A stretch of 64,000 nucleotides of DNA from JAFECT01 sp035551675 (GCA_035551675.1 DASZMV010000003.1:102303-166302); one strand, 5' to 3'. Positions 25,672 through 35,585 are shown, counted from the stretch's first letter. Translations and numbers: made by a program. Notes: a model not told the origin generated them from the sequence alone.

Positions 25672-25922
25672 TTGAACCACGAAGCGCACAAAGCGCACGA
25701 AGGGCTGGTCGGCCGGCGATCGCGCGCGTGTTCGCGTCGCTAAGAATTGCCCACGAAAAACACGAAAAGCACGAACAAGAGATGACCCCCGCGCCGCAGG
25801 CGCATTCATCGGATTGCGCTTCGCGCGGGCGGTTCCTGCGGAGACGCGACGTGTTCGTGCTTTTCGTGTTTTTCGTGGGCGCTCTTACTTCTTCTTCGTG
25901 CGCTTAGTGCGCTTCGTGGTTC
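25672..25922. repeat. Nested intergenic inverted-repeat element (families A' and B)
   Basis: Outer arms: 25672-25703 (TTGAACCACGAAGCGCACAA and on) and 25894-25922, which match as reverse complements over about 29 bases with one mismatch. Inside lies a complete second element with arms 25745-25777 (AATTGCCCACGAAAAACACG and on) and 25852-25880. Both levels are made of 9-base units with a CACGAA or CACAAA core. It lies between the convergent ubiB and lipoprotein genes. The nesting suggests that one element inserted into, or arose within, another. Confidence 0.88.
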
Positions 25923-25929
25923 CTAACTC

Positions 25930-26529
25930 TTAGCCCTGATCGTCGCTGCCGCCGCCGTTGCGCGAGCGGTAGGTGCGGTCGCCGCCGTCGGCTTCGGTCT
26001 GCTTCTGCTTGTCCCAGTAGGCGGCGCCGTCGCGGGGTTTGAACATGGTGCGCGGCGCGCCGTCGCGGGTGGCGACCGCGAAGACGTTGGTCTTGGGATC
26101 GTAGATCAGGGTGTCGCCGTTCTTGCGCTTGAGGGTCTCGGCGCCGCGCGGCGGATGGGCGATGAAGGCGTGCGCCTTGGCGACATAGTCCTTCACGTCG
26201 CTGGCCCCGAAGTCGGAGCCGTCGCGCTTGAAGTGATAGTCGGCGCTTTCCGCGGCCGGGTACTTCTTGGACGCCGCCCACCAGGTATCGCCACCGCCAC
26301 CGCTGTCGCTCGAATAGGTCCGCGACGCGCGCGCGCCGTAGCCGCCGTTGTCGGCGTAGCTCTGCGAGCGGCTGGACGATCCGCCGTCGTAGCCGGACGA
26401 GGCGCTGCCGACGTCGCGGTCGCGGGCGCGAACTGCCGACGGGCCGTTATCGCAGGCGGACAGGCCCGCCAGGGCCAAGACGGCCGCGCCGCCCAAAATC
26501 GTTTTGAACCGGGCTTTTCCTAAGGTCAT
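25930..26529 (-). CDS. Lipoprotein with C-terminal domain resembling polymorphic-toxin nuclease modules
   Basis: A 199-residue protein. The signal peptide ends in a lipobox (LALAGLSACDNG). A low-complexity Ser/Gly/Tyr linker covers about residues 35-90. The C-terminal 90 residues contain HFKRDGSDFGASDVKDYVAK, GDTLIYDPKTNVFAVATRDG and APRTMFKP. This pattern (H-F, then GD..YD..TN.FAV, then RT.FKP) recalls the small RNase-type C-terminal modules of contact-dependent and other polymorphic toxins. No immunity-like gene is adjacent. Function is unknown; the resemblance is from memory of such sequences and is not proof of activity. Confidence 0.65.
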   Translation of the reverse strand: MTLGKARFKTILGGAAVLALAGLSACDNGPSAVRARDRDVGSASSGYDGGSSSRSQSYADNGGYGARASRTYSSDSGGGGDTWWAASKKYPAAESADYHFKRDGSDFGASDVKDYVAKAHAFIAHPPRGAETLKRKNGDTLIYDPKTNVFAVATRDGAPRTMFKPRDGAAYWDKQKQTEADGGDRTYRSRNGGGSDDQG

Positions 26530-26692
26530 CGGGCAATCCCCTCTCGTGTCTTCGAAAACACCGTTACATCACCAGAAACGTTCTTGCAATGTTCAGGTTC
26601 ACAAAATGTTCTGAATCGTCCGACGTGTGGTCCTCGACGGGCCCCGCCCGCCGCGCTATGCCCGGCGACACAAGGATTTAGAGAGGCGCGGC

Positions 26693-27946
26693 GTGGCCCA
26701 AAACCCGACCACCAAGCGGGTGCTCCTGATCGTCGGCGGCGGCATCGCGGCCTACAAGGCGCTGGCGCTCGTGCGGCTGCTGAAGAAGGCCGGGATCGGC
26801 GTGCGCGCGGTCCTGACCCGGGCCGGCGAGGCGTTCGTGACGCCGCTGTCGCTGGGCGCCCTGACCGAAGACAAGGTCTATCAGGACCTGTTCTCGCTCA
26901 CCGACGAACACGAGATGGGCCACATCGAGCTGTCGCGCGAGGCGGACCTGCTGGTGGTCGCGCCCGCGACCGCGAACCTGATGGCGAAGATGGCGCACGG
27001 CGTCGCCGACGATCTCGCCTCGACCGTGCTGCTCGCCACCGACAAGAGCGTCTTGATCGCGCCGGCGATGAACGTGCGCATGTGGCTGCACCCGGCGACG
27101 CGGCGCAACCTCGATCAGCTGAAGGCGGACGGCGTCGACATCGTCGGTCCCGACGAGGGCGAGATGGCGTGCGGCGAGTTCGGGCCCGGCCGCATGGCCG
27201 AACCGGAAGCGATCTTCGCCGCGATCCACGCGAAGCTTTCGACCGCGAAGTCGAAACCGCTCGCCGCCGCGCAGCCGACGCCGGCGCCGGTCGTCGCGCG
27301 CCTGGGTCCGCTGAAGGGCAGGCGCATGCTGGTGACCGCGGGGCCGACGTTCGAGCCGATCGATCCGGTGCGCGGCCTGACCAATCGTTCGAGCGGCAAG
27401 CAGGGTTATGCGGTGGCGCAAGCGCTTGCGGCGCTGGGCGCGGAGGTGACGCTGGTGTCGGGTCCAACCGCGCTGGACGCGCCCGACGGCGTCAAGCGCG
27501 TCGAGGTGGAAACCGCCGTCGAAATGGAAGCCGCGTGCCGCAAGGCGCTGCCGGTGGAGGCTGCGGTGTGCGTCGCCGCGGTGGCGGACTGGCGACCCGA
27601 AACCCTCGCCAGACAGAAGGTGAAGAAGAGCGGCGGCTCAGCGACGGTGAAACTGATCGAGAACCCCGACATCCTCGCGGGCCTGTCGAAGCCGGGCCTG
27701 AAGCGGCCGAAGATCGTCATCGGCTTCGCGGCGGAGACGGAAAAGGTCGAGACCAACGCGCGCGCGAAACTGAAGGCCAAGGGTTGCGATCTCATGGTCG
27801 CCAACGACGTGAGTTCGGGTGTGTTCGGCGCCGACACCAACACGGTGACCCTGGTCGCCGCCCGAGGGACCGAACGCTGGGACAAGGTGAGCAAGGCCGA
27901 GGTCGCCAAGCGGCTCGCGGAGAAGATCGTGGAGGCGCTGAAGTGA
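26693..27946 (+). CDS. coaBC: Bifunctional phosphopantothenoylcysteine decarboxylase/synthetase
   Basis: A 417-residue enzyme catalysing two steps of coenzyme A synthesis. The CoaC half has VAPATANLMAKMAHGVADD, PAMNVRMW and the catalytic cysteine in EMACGEFGPGRM. The CoaB half has TAGPTFEPIDPVRGLTNRSS and GKQGYAVA, with the lysine-containing VVIGFAAETEK-type strand near the end. The start is taken as GTG at 26693 (AQNPTTKRV) with the purine-rich AGAGAGG about 9 bases upstream; the frame is open upstream but without a ribosome site. It overlaps dut by 4 bases. Confidence 0.95.
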   Translation: MAQNPTTKRVLLIVGGGIAAYKALALVRLLKKAGIGVRAVLTRAGEAFVTPLSLGALTEDKVYQDLFSLTDEHEMGHIELSREADLLVVAPATANLMAKMAHGVADDLASTVLLATDKSVLIAPAMNVRMWLHPATRRNLDQLKADGVDIVGPDEGEMACGEFGPGRMAEPEAIFAAIHAKLSTAKSKPLAAAQPTPAPVVARLGPLKGRRMLVTAGPTFEPIDPVRGLTNRSSGKQGYAVAQALAALGAEVTLVSGPTALDAPDGVKRVEVETAVEMEAACRKALPVEAAVCVAAVADWRPETLARQKVKKSGGSATVKLIENPDILAGLSKPGLKRPKIVIGFAAETEKVETNARAKLKAKGCDLMVANDVSSGVFGADTNTVTLVAARGTERWDKVSKAEVAKRLAEKIVEALK

Positions 27947-28404
27947 CGACGGTGATCGCGATCAAGATCCGGCGCCTGTCGCACGGCGAGGGCCTGGAGC
28001 CGCCGGCATATGGCAGCCACGGCGCGGCGGGCATGGACCTGCGCGCGGCGGTCCCAGAGGACGCGCCGATGACGCTGCAGCCGGGCGCCCGCGTCCTGGT
28101 CCCCACCGGTTTCGCCATCGCCGTACCGGAGGGTTTCGAGGCCCAGGTGCGCCCGCGTTCGGGCCTCGCGCTGAAGTCCGGGGTCACTTGCCTGAACGCG
28201 CCCGGCACCATCGACTGCGACTATCGGGGCGAGGTCGGGGTCATATTGATCAACCACGGCGAGGAGCCGTTCACGATCCGCCGCGGCGACCGCATCGCCC
28301 AGATGGTGGTGGCCCGCTATGAGCGCGTGGAGTGGCAAGTGGTTGAAAATCTTGACGATACCGCGCGCGGGATGGGCGGTTTCGGGTCGACCGGCGGTCG
28401 CTGA
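27943..28404 (+). CDS. dut: dUTP diphosphatase
   Basis: A 153-residue trimeric dUTPase that makes dUMP and keeps uracil out of DNA. All five motifs are present: AGMDLRA, RPRSGLALKSGV, GTIDCDYRGEVGV, GDRIAQMVV and the P-loop-like GMGGFGSTGGR at the C-terminus. It starts with GTG at 27943 in a 4-base overlap with the coaBC stop (GTGA), giving translational coupling. The coaBC-dut pair is a common proteobacterial arrangement. Confidence 0.96.
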   Translation: MTTVIAIKIRRLSHGEGLEPPAYGSHGAAGMDLRAAVPEDAPMTLQPGARVLVPTGFAIAVPEGFEAQVRPRSGLALKSGVTCLNAPGTIDCDYRGEVGVILINHGEEPFTIRRGDRIAQMVVARYERVEWQVVENLDDTARGMGGFGSTGGR

Positions 28405-28431
28405 ACACAGGCCTCCGATTCGCCAATTCGC

Positions 28432-28446
28432 TTAAGTTCGTGTTAA
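28432..28446. promoter_or_regulatory. CtrA-type binding site
   Basis: TTAAGTTCGTGTTAA is an exact TTAA-N7-TTAA match to the alphaproteobacterial cell-cycle regulator CtrA consensus. The flanks also make it a partial inverted repeat (CTTAA ... TTAAG). It lies 47 bases before the ATG of the small membrane protein gene, in or near its promoter. It is the only such pair found in the window. Confidence 0.6.
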
Positions 28447-28493
28447 GCAACCTCGCAAGCTCGGGGGAGACGAGCAGGCTGGAGGGACCAAGC

Positions 28494-28844
28494 ATGGACG
28501 CAGTAAATACCGCCCACAACTTCATCAACCGAGGCTTTGACGGGGTTCGCACAGACGTCATTGCGATCGTCATCGCGCTGATCATCGTTTTCGCCTTCAT
28601 GAAGAAGTGGGGTCAGATCCTGATCATGACCCTGCTGTCGCTGATCCTTCACCTGGTCATTCAGGCGGTGATCCCTCTGTTCAAGGGCGGCAAGCTTTTG
28701 ATCCCGCCGGTGACGCACACCGACTTCCTGTGGCAGGCGGCGGCGCTGTTCATCGGCTACTTCTTCCTGATCGCCATCCTGTTCTTTGTGAAGAACAACC
28801 TGCTCAAAATGACCAAGGGCGGAGGCGCCGCCGCCGCTCACTGA
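28494..28844 (+). CDS. Small membrane protein, three transmembrane segments
   Basis: A 116-residue protein of unknown function. It has three hydrophobic helices: VIAIVIALIIVFAFMKKWGQ, ILIMTLLSLILHLVIQAVIP and LFIGYFFLIAILFFVKNNLL. A polar N-terminus MDAVNTAHNFINRGFDGVRT precedes them. The start is ATG at 28494, with GGAGGGA about 8 bases upstream. It is a single-gene unit between the CtrA-like site and a terminator hairpin. The CtrA site suggests cell-cycle-timed expression. No family was recognised. Confidence 0.82.
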   Translation: MDAVNTAHNFINRGFDGVRTDVIAIVIALIIVFAFMKKWGQILIMTLLSLILHLVIQAVIPLFKGGKLLIPPVTHTDFLWQAAALFIGYFFLIAILFFVKNNLLKMTKGGGAAAAH

Positions 28845-28868
28845 GCCGCGTCGCGCCGAACCATCACG

Positions 28869-28905
28869 AACGCGGGCGGAGCGATCCGCCCGCGTTTTCT
28901 ATTTT
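28869..28905. terminator. Bidirectional intrinsic terminator
   Basis: Perfect 12-bp stem AACGCGGGCGGA / TCCGCCCGCGTT with the loop GCGA at 28869-28896, followed by TTCTATTTT. It sits between the convergent small membrane protein gene and dapB, just beyond the dapB stop, and can serve the plus-strand gene best; on the minus strand the tail is less T-rich. Confidence 0.85.
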
Positions 28906-29666
28906 GCCGACGTAAAGCCCAGAACGTCCTGCATGTCGTAGAGGCCGGCAGGCTTTCCCGCGACCCAGACCGCCGCTTCCACCGCACCGCGCGCGAACAG
29001 CGAACGGTCGCGCGCCGAATGCGACAGCGTCAGGATCTCGTCTTCAGCGGCGAACACGACGGTATGCTCGCCCACGATGCCGCCGCCGCGCAGACTCGCA
29101 AAGCCGATCGCCCCCGCTTGGCGCGCCGCGCCGACGCCGTCGCGCAAGGCGGTGCGTTTGTCGGCAAGCGATTGCCCCCGCGCGTTCGCCGCCGCCTCGC
29201 CCAGCATGAGCGCGGTGCCGGACGGCGCATCGAGCTTGCGGCGATGGTGCGCTTCGAGCACCTCGACGTCCCATCCCTCCGGACGCAGTTTCGACGCCGC
29301 CTGCGCCACGAGACCGATCAGCACGTTCACGCCCAGCGAAAAGTTGCCGCTGAGCACGATGGGAATGCGTTGCGACGCCGCCTTCACCGCCGCCAGCTCT
29401 TCGTCGCTGAAGCCGGTCGAGCCGATCACCAGCGCCGGCCCGCCGCGTTCGGCGCAGCGCTGCGCCAGGGCGGCCGACGCCTCGCCGGTGGTGAAATCGA
29501 TGACCACGTCGCAGAAGCCGAGATCCGGCGTCTCGCCCCGCTCGAAGCGCACCGCCACGATCGCCCCGTCGCGCTCTTCCAGGACCTGGGAGACCGCGCG
29601 GCCCATGCGGCCGTGCCAGCCGGCGACCGCGACGTGAAGGGGGCCGGCGTGCAGGGGGGCGTTCAT
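28899..29666 (-). CDS. dapB: 4-hydroxy-tetrahydrodipicolinate reductase
   Basis: A 255-residue NAD(P)H reductase of lysine and diaminopimelate synthesis. The dinucleotide loop is VAGWHGRMGRAVSQ. The substrate motif EAHHRRKLDAPSGTALMLGE carries the catalytic His and Lys, and SGNFSLGVN precedes it. The C-terminus has GIVGEHTVVFAAEDE and the family tail. Length is near the usual 265-270. It is divergent from the glutathione transferase gene. Confidence 0.95.
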   Translation of the reverse strand: MNAPLHAGPLHVAVAGWHGRMGRAVSQVLEERDGAIVAVRFERGETPDLGFCDVVIDFTTGEASAALAQRCAERGGPALVIGSTGFSDEELAAVKAASQRIPIVLSGNFSLGVNVLIGLVAQAASKLRPEGWDVEVLEAHHRRKLDAPSGTALMLGEAAANARGQSLADKRTALRDGVGAARQAGAIGFASLRGGGIVGEHTVVFAAEDEILTLSHSARDRSLFARGAVEAAVWVAGKPAGLYDMQDVLGFTSAK

Positions 29667-29762
29667 GCGTCTGGCTCCGGTTTAGCAGGCGTTCGCAGCA
29701 CGCCGGTTGGCGGGTAGGTTTTTTTTGGATACGGTGACAGCCTCCTCGAAACCCAAGCCGGG

Positions 29763-30428
29763 ATGTCGCTCATGCAGCTCTACTCCGCGAACCTGTCGCC
29801 CTACGCCTCGCGCGCCCGCCTGGCGATCTACGCCAAGGGCCTGCCGGTGGAGATTCAGTACCCGCCCGGCGGCATGAAGTCGCCCGAATATCTGGGGCTC
29901 AACCCCATGGGCAAGGTGCCCTGCCTCCACATCGGGGACGGCCACACCATCCCGGAGTCCTCGACCATCCTGGAATACCTTGAGGACGCCTTCCCCGAGA
30001 CGCCGCTGCGGCCCAAGGCGCCCGGCGAGGCCGCGCGCGTGCGCCTGATCGCCCGGGTCTGCGAAATGTACGTGATGGACCCGCTGCATCACCTGTTCGA
30101 CCAGATGAACCCCGAAACCCGCGACGTGACGCGGATGAACGCCTTGCTCGACGAACTCGACAAGGGTCTGGGCCACCTCGAACATTATCTGTCCGGCGAC
30201 GCCTATGCGGCGGGCGGTGACTTCACCCTCGCCGACTGCGAGATCGTGCCGGTGCTGTTCTATGTGAAGGCGATGGGCCCGGCGTTCGGCCGCGGCGACA
30301 TGATCGCCAAACACCCCAAGCTTTCGGCCTACATGACCTCGGTCGCCAACCATTCCGCGGTCGCCAAGGTGAACGGCGAACTCGGCGCGGCGCTGCAGAC
30401 GTTCATGTCGGGCGGCGGGGTGACCTGA
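29763..30428 (+). CDS. Glutathione S-transferase family protein
   Basis: A 221-residue GST. The thioredoxin-like N-terminal domain has SANLSPYASRARLAIYAKGL with the likely catalytic serine, NPMGKVPCLHIGDGHTIPES (the cis-proline and the glutathione-binding ES), and STILEYLEDAFPET. An all-helical C-terminal domain follows, with DFTLADCEIVPVLF. The SPYASR pattern is closest to zeta/maleylacetoacetate isomerase-like or stringent-starvation-type GSTs. An alternative ATG lies three codons in. The substrate is unknown. Confidence 0.87.
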   Translation: MSLMQLYSANLSPYASRARLAIYAKGLPVEIQYPPGGMKSPEYLGLNPMGKVPCLHIGDGHTIPESSTILEYLEDAFPETPLRPKAPGEAARVRLIARVCEMYVMDPLHHLFDQMNPETRDVTRMNALLDELDKGLGHLEHYLSGDAYAAGGDFTLADCEIVPVLFYVKAMGPAFGRGDMIAKHPKLSAYMTSVANHSAVAKVNGELGAALQTFMSGGGVT

Positions 30429-30438
30429 CGCCGGCTGC

Positions 30439-31620
30439 TCAGGCCGTCTCGCCTTCCGGCTGGCCGGTGATTCCGGTCCAGAAGCGGCGGGCCTTGTTGA
30501 AGAAGCCGGCGTGCTTGGGGTGCTGTTTCTCACCGCAAGTGCCCGACAGTTCGATCAGCAGCTTCTTTTGCGCGGCGGTCAGGTTGGTCGGCGTCTCGAC
30601 GAACAGCTCGACCACCAGGTCGCCGCGCTGGCGGCCGTTGAGCGAGGGCATGCCGCGGCCCTTGATGCGTACGCTGCGCCCGGTCTGGGCGCCTTCGGGC
30701 ACCTTCACCTCGACGCGGGTGTCGCCCGCGCCGTCGCCGAGCGATAGGCACGGCGCCTCGATCTCGCCGCCGAGCGCTGCGGTGCACATCGGAACCGGCA
30801 CGCTGCACAACAGGTCGAGGCCGTCGCGTTCGAACAGCTCGTGCGGCTTTACGCTGAGGAAGATGTAGAGGTCGCCGCGCGGGCCGCCGCGGAAGCCTGA
30901 ATCGCCTTCGCCGGCGAGACGGATGCGCGCGCCGTCGTCGACCCCGGCGGGGATGCGCACCTGCAGCTTGCGTTCGCGCCGCACCTGGCCGTGGCCGTGG
31001 CACTTGACGCAGGGATCGTTGACGACGCGTCCGGCGCCGCCGCAGCGGGGGCAGGTGCGTTCGACCGCGAAGAAGCCGTTGGCCGCGCGCACGCGACCGG
31101 CCCCGCCGCAGCCGCCGCAAACACTCGGCGAGGTGCCGGGCTTGGCGCCCGAACCATCGCAGGTGTCGCAGGTGACGGTGGTGGGGGTGACGACCTCGAC
31201 CTCGGCGCCGCGATAGGCCTGCTCCAGCGAGATCTCGAGGTCGTGGCGCAGATCGGCGCCGCGCACGGGGCCCGACGAGCGCCGGCCCTGGTTGAACATC
31301 TCGCCGAAGACGTCGCCGAATACCTCGGAGAAGATATCGTTGACGTTCTGGAAGCCGGCGCCGCCGGCGCCGAAGCCGCCGCCGAAACCGCCTTGGCCGT
31401 TCAGGCCGGCGTGGCCGAACCGGTCGTAGGCCGCGCGCTTATCCGGGTCCGACAGGACCGAATAGGCCTCGTTCAATTCCTTGAACCGCGTCGACGCGTC
31501 CTCGCAACCGCCGTTGCGGTCGGGATGGTGCTCCATCGCGAGTTTGCGGAAAGCGGACTTGATCTGGGATCCGTCCGCCTGCCGCTCTACGCCGAGCAAA
31601 TCGTAATAGTCACGCGCCAT
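30439..31620 (-). CDS. dnaJ: Molecular chaperone DnaJ
   Basis: A 393-residue type I J-protein that stimulates DnaK ATPase and delivers substrates. The J-domain (1-70) has MEHHPDRNGG. A G/F-rich linker follows (GQGGFGGGFGAGGAGF), then the zinc-binding domain with four CxxCxGxG motifs: CDTCDGSG, CGGCGGAG, CPRCGGAG and CVKCHGHG. The C-terminal substrate domains end with a tail of about 40 extra residues. It lies 30 bases after dnaK in the same direction. Confidence 0.97.
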   Translation of the reverse strand: MARDYYDLLGVERQADGSQIKSAFRKLAMEHHPDRNGGCEDASTRFKELNEAYSVLSDPDKRAAYDRFGHAGLNGQGGFGGGFGAGGAGFQNVNDIFSEVFGDVFGEMFNQGRRSSGPVRGADLRHDLEISLEQAYRGAEVEVVTPTTVTCDTCDGSGAKPGTSPSVCGGCGGAGRVRAANGFFAVERTCPRCGGAGRVVNDPCVKCHGHGQVRRERKLQVRIPAGVDDGARIRLAGEGDSGFRGGPRGDLYIFLSVKPHELFERDGLDLLCSVPVPMCTAALGGEIEAPCLSLGDGAGDTRVEVKVPEGAQTGRSVRIKGRGMPSLNGRQRGDLVVELFVETPTNLTAAQKKLLIELSGTCGEKQHPKHAGFFNKARRFWTGITGQPEGETA

Positions 31621-31650
31621 GGGTGACCAATCCCGTACCCGATACCCGCC

Positions 31651-33579
<1,929 letters not shown>

Positions 33580-33723
33580 GGGTGCTGTCTTTGACTCCGT
33601 TAGGCGGACGGCGAAGGCGGCCTCATATCAAGCGCCGCGGGTGTGTCCGTCCCCTTGTTTTCCACGTCGGTTCAAAACGATGATCGCGTTGCAGGTCAAA
33701 AGACGAGCGTCGCGTTGGGGTCG

Positions 33724-33754
33724 ATATGGGAAACTAGACCGCCGCCGCAAGGGG
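33724..33754 (-). promoter_or_regulatory. Probable sigma-32 (RpoH) heat-shock promoter for dnaK-dnaJ
   Basis: On the minus strand, CCCCTTG (33754-33748) is followed by a 17-base spacer and CCCATAT (33730-33724). This fits the heat-shock consensus CNCTTGAA / CCCATNT. The distance to the dnaK start is about 145 bases. No CIRCE element is visible nearby, so RpoH control is the simplest explanation for heat induction. Confidence 0.55.
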
Positions 33755-33864
33755 AACAGCCCTATAGCCCCAGGGGTCATTAAGGCTGAGCTAGGCGCGG
33801 TCAAGACCAAAGCTTGGACAACCCGGGTCATCCTATTGCCCGAAAAGGCTTGAATCGCAGGCGG

Positions 33865-34458
33865 ATGCAGGGATTTCGCCACTACCCGCAGGCGCTCGAC
33901 CGCCCCGCCCAGGAGGCCTTGGTCCTAAAGGTTCTGGAGGCGGAAAAATCCGCGCCGTTCTTCCGGCCGCTCACCCCGGGCGGCAAACCGTTCTCGGTTC
34001 GTATGACCAACCTCGGTCCGCTGGGCTGGGTCTCGGACCGTTCGGGTTACCGCTATCAGGCGACTCACCCGCAAACCGGCCGCCCCTGGCCGCCGATTCC
34101 AAAGGCCGTGCTCGAGGTCTGGGAGGCGTTTGCCGAAGTCTCCGCGCCGCCCGACGCCTGCCTGGTCAACCTCTATCGCGACGGCGCCAGGATGGGCCTG
34201 CACCAGGACCGCGACGAAGAGGACTTCTCCTTCCCCGTGGTGTCGATCTCGCTCGGCGATCCGGCGGTGTTCCGCATCGGTCCGGCCAAGGGGGGAAAGA
34301 CGCTGAGCGTGCGACTGAACTCCGGCGACGTCTGCGTGTTCGGCGGACCCGCGCGACTGGCGCGTCACGGCGTCGACCGGGTGCTGGAAGGCGGCTCGAC
34401 GCTTATTCCCGGCGGCGGGCGGTTGAATCTCACCCTGCGACGAGCTCGATCAGCATGA
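33865..34458 (+). CDS. alkB: Alpha-ketoglutarate-dependent DNA dealkylase AlkB
   Basis: A 197-residue Fe(II)/2-oxoglutarate dioxygenase that removes methyl groups from 1-methyladenine and 3-methylcytosine. The iron ligands are HQDRDE and the later histidine in RHGVDRV. The 2-oxoglutarate-binding arginines are in RLNLTLRRAR. The nucleotide recognition segment reads TNLGPLGWVSDRSGYRYQ. The start is ATG at 33865 (MQGFRHYPQ); the upstream in-frame codons lack a ribosome site. No ada gene is near, so adaptive control is not evident. Confidence 0.94.
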   Translation: MQGFRHYPQALDRPAQEALVLKVLEAEKSAPFFRPLTPGGKPFSVRMTNLGPLGWVSDRSGYRYQATHPQTGRPWPPIPKAVLEVWEAFAEVSAPPDACLVNLYRDGARMGLHQDRDEEDFSFPVVSISLGDPAVFRIGPAKGGKTLSVRLNSGDVCVFGGPARLARHGVDRVLEGGSTLIPGGGRLNLTLRRARSA

Positions 34459-34584
34459 GGCAAAACCAACTTCGAATTCGCCACCCGTTGAAACAAGATC
34501 GGCGCGCACACCTAAGAAATGAAATCCCTGTTCGCTGAACCCGGTCGGCGCGCTATGGTCGCGGCTTCAGGAACGAGGGCCGCC

Positions 34585-35496
34585 ATGAACCAGCACCACC
34601 TCACCCGGGCCGACGTATCGCAGCCGGAAGACTTCCACCTTTCGCGGCGCGGCGTCGCCGCCCTGATGTTCGCCGGTTACACCCTCGCCGCCGGTCCGAT
34701 CCGCGCCGAGACCATCACCACCGACACCAAGGGCCTGTTCGCCAGCGCGATCACCATCCCGTCGCACGGCTTCAACCTGCCCGGCTATATCGCCATGCCG
34801 CAGGACGCGCGCCACACGCCGGTCGTGGTGGTAATCAGCGAGGTGTTCGGTCTGCACGAATACATCCGCGATGTCTGCCGTCGCCTTGCGCACGCGGGTT
34901 ATGTCGCCATCGCGCCGGACTTCTTCGCGCGCGCCGGCAATCCCGCGACGCTGACCATGGATCAGCGGGCTGAGATTTTCCGCATCGTCGCCACCGCCAC
35001 CGACAAACAGGTGATGGGCGACATCAACGCAACGCTCGACTACATCGCGTCCAAGCCCGCGCTGGGACAGAAGCATCCCGACTTCGCCGACATGAACCGC
35101 GTCGGGATCACCGGTTTCTGCTGGGGCGGCGGCGTGACCTGGATGGCGATGATCGAAGTGCCGCGCATCAAGACCGGCGTGGCCTGGTACGGCCAGCTGT
35201 TCCCCGGCAATCCGCGCTCGGCTGAGGATCGCAAATATCCGGTTGAGGAAGTCGACAAGATCCACGGACCGGTGCTGGGTCTCTACGCCGGTCTCGACAA
35301 GGGCTTCACGCCGGACCAGGTCGAGGCCATGCGCAAGGCGCTGAAGGCCAAGGGTGACACGCGCAGCGAACTCATCGAATACCCCGACGCCCAACACGGC
35401 TTCCACGCCGACTATCGCGCCACCTACAACGAGAAGGACGCGAAGGACGGCTGGGCGCGGTTGCTGGCGTGGTTCGACAAGTACCTGCGCCACTGA
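34585..35496 (+). CDS. Dienelactone hydrolase family protein, exported
   Basis: A 303-residue alpha/beta hydrolase. The start chosen is ATG at 34585, because the next part HLSRRGVAALMFAGYTLAAG forms a twin-arginine type signal peptide; an in-frame start 22 codons earlier would hide it. The catalytic cysteine is in ITGFCWGGGVTWM, with Asp in GLYAGLDKGF and His in PDAQHGFH. Family members cleave dienelactones, but many are general carboxymethylenebutenolidase-like enzymes of unknown substrate. It is followed by a strong terminator and two repeat elements before grpE. Confidence 0.87.
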   Translation: MNQHHLTRADVSQPEDFHLSRRGVAALMFAGYTLAAGPIRAETITTDTKGLFASAITIPSHGFNLPGYIAMPQDARHTPVVVVISEVFGLHEYIRDVCRRLAHAGYVAIAPDFFARAGNPATLTMDQRAEIFRIVATATDKQVMGDINATLDYIASKPALGQKHPDFADMNRVGITGFCWGGGVTWMAMIEVPRIKTGVAWYGQLFPGNPRSAEDRKYPVEEVDKIHGPVLGLYAGLDKGFTPDQVEAMRKALKAKGDTRSELIEYPDAQHGFHADYRATYNEKDAKDGWARLLAWFDKYLRH

Positions 35497-35510
35497 AGAG
35501 AAGAAAAGAG

Positions 35511-35542
35511 AGTCCACGGACCCACACGGACTCACACGGATA
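35511..35542. repeat. Solo repeat arm, family C (CACGGACNCA)
   Basis: AGTCCACGGACCCACACGGA continues to CTCACACGGAT, three 10-base units with a CACGGA core. No inverted partner is present; the terminator and a family B element follow instead. It looks like the left arm of an element whose right half has been lost. Confidence 0.6.
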
Positions 35543-35550
35543 ACGCAATC

Positions 35551-35585
35551 AGGCCGGCCGCATCGAAGCGGCCGGCCTGTTTTTT
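35551..35585 (+). terminator. Intrinsic terminator after the dienelactone hydrolase gene
   Basis: Perfect 11-bp stem AGGCCGGCCGC / GCGGCCGGCCT with the loop ATCGAA at 35551-35578, followed by GTTTTTT. It lies 55 bases beyond the stop codon. Confidence 0.9.

Noticed and set aside
26584..27942. Open frame in front of dut overlapping coaBC
   Set aside because: It is Arg/Gly-rich and in another frame of coaBC. dut starts at the GTGA overlap.
33580..33864. CIRCE operator near dnaK or hrcA
   Set aside because: No TTAGCACTC-N9-GAGTGCTAA or close variant was found in these regions.
33628..33882. 84-codon frame upstream of dnaK on the minus strand
   Set aside because: It overlaps the alkB start and the dnaK promoter region and has no recognisable features or ribosome site.
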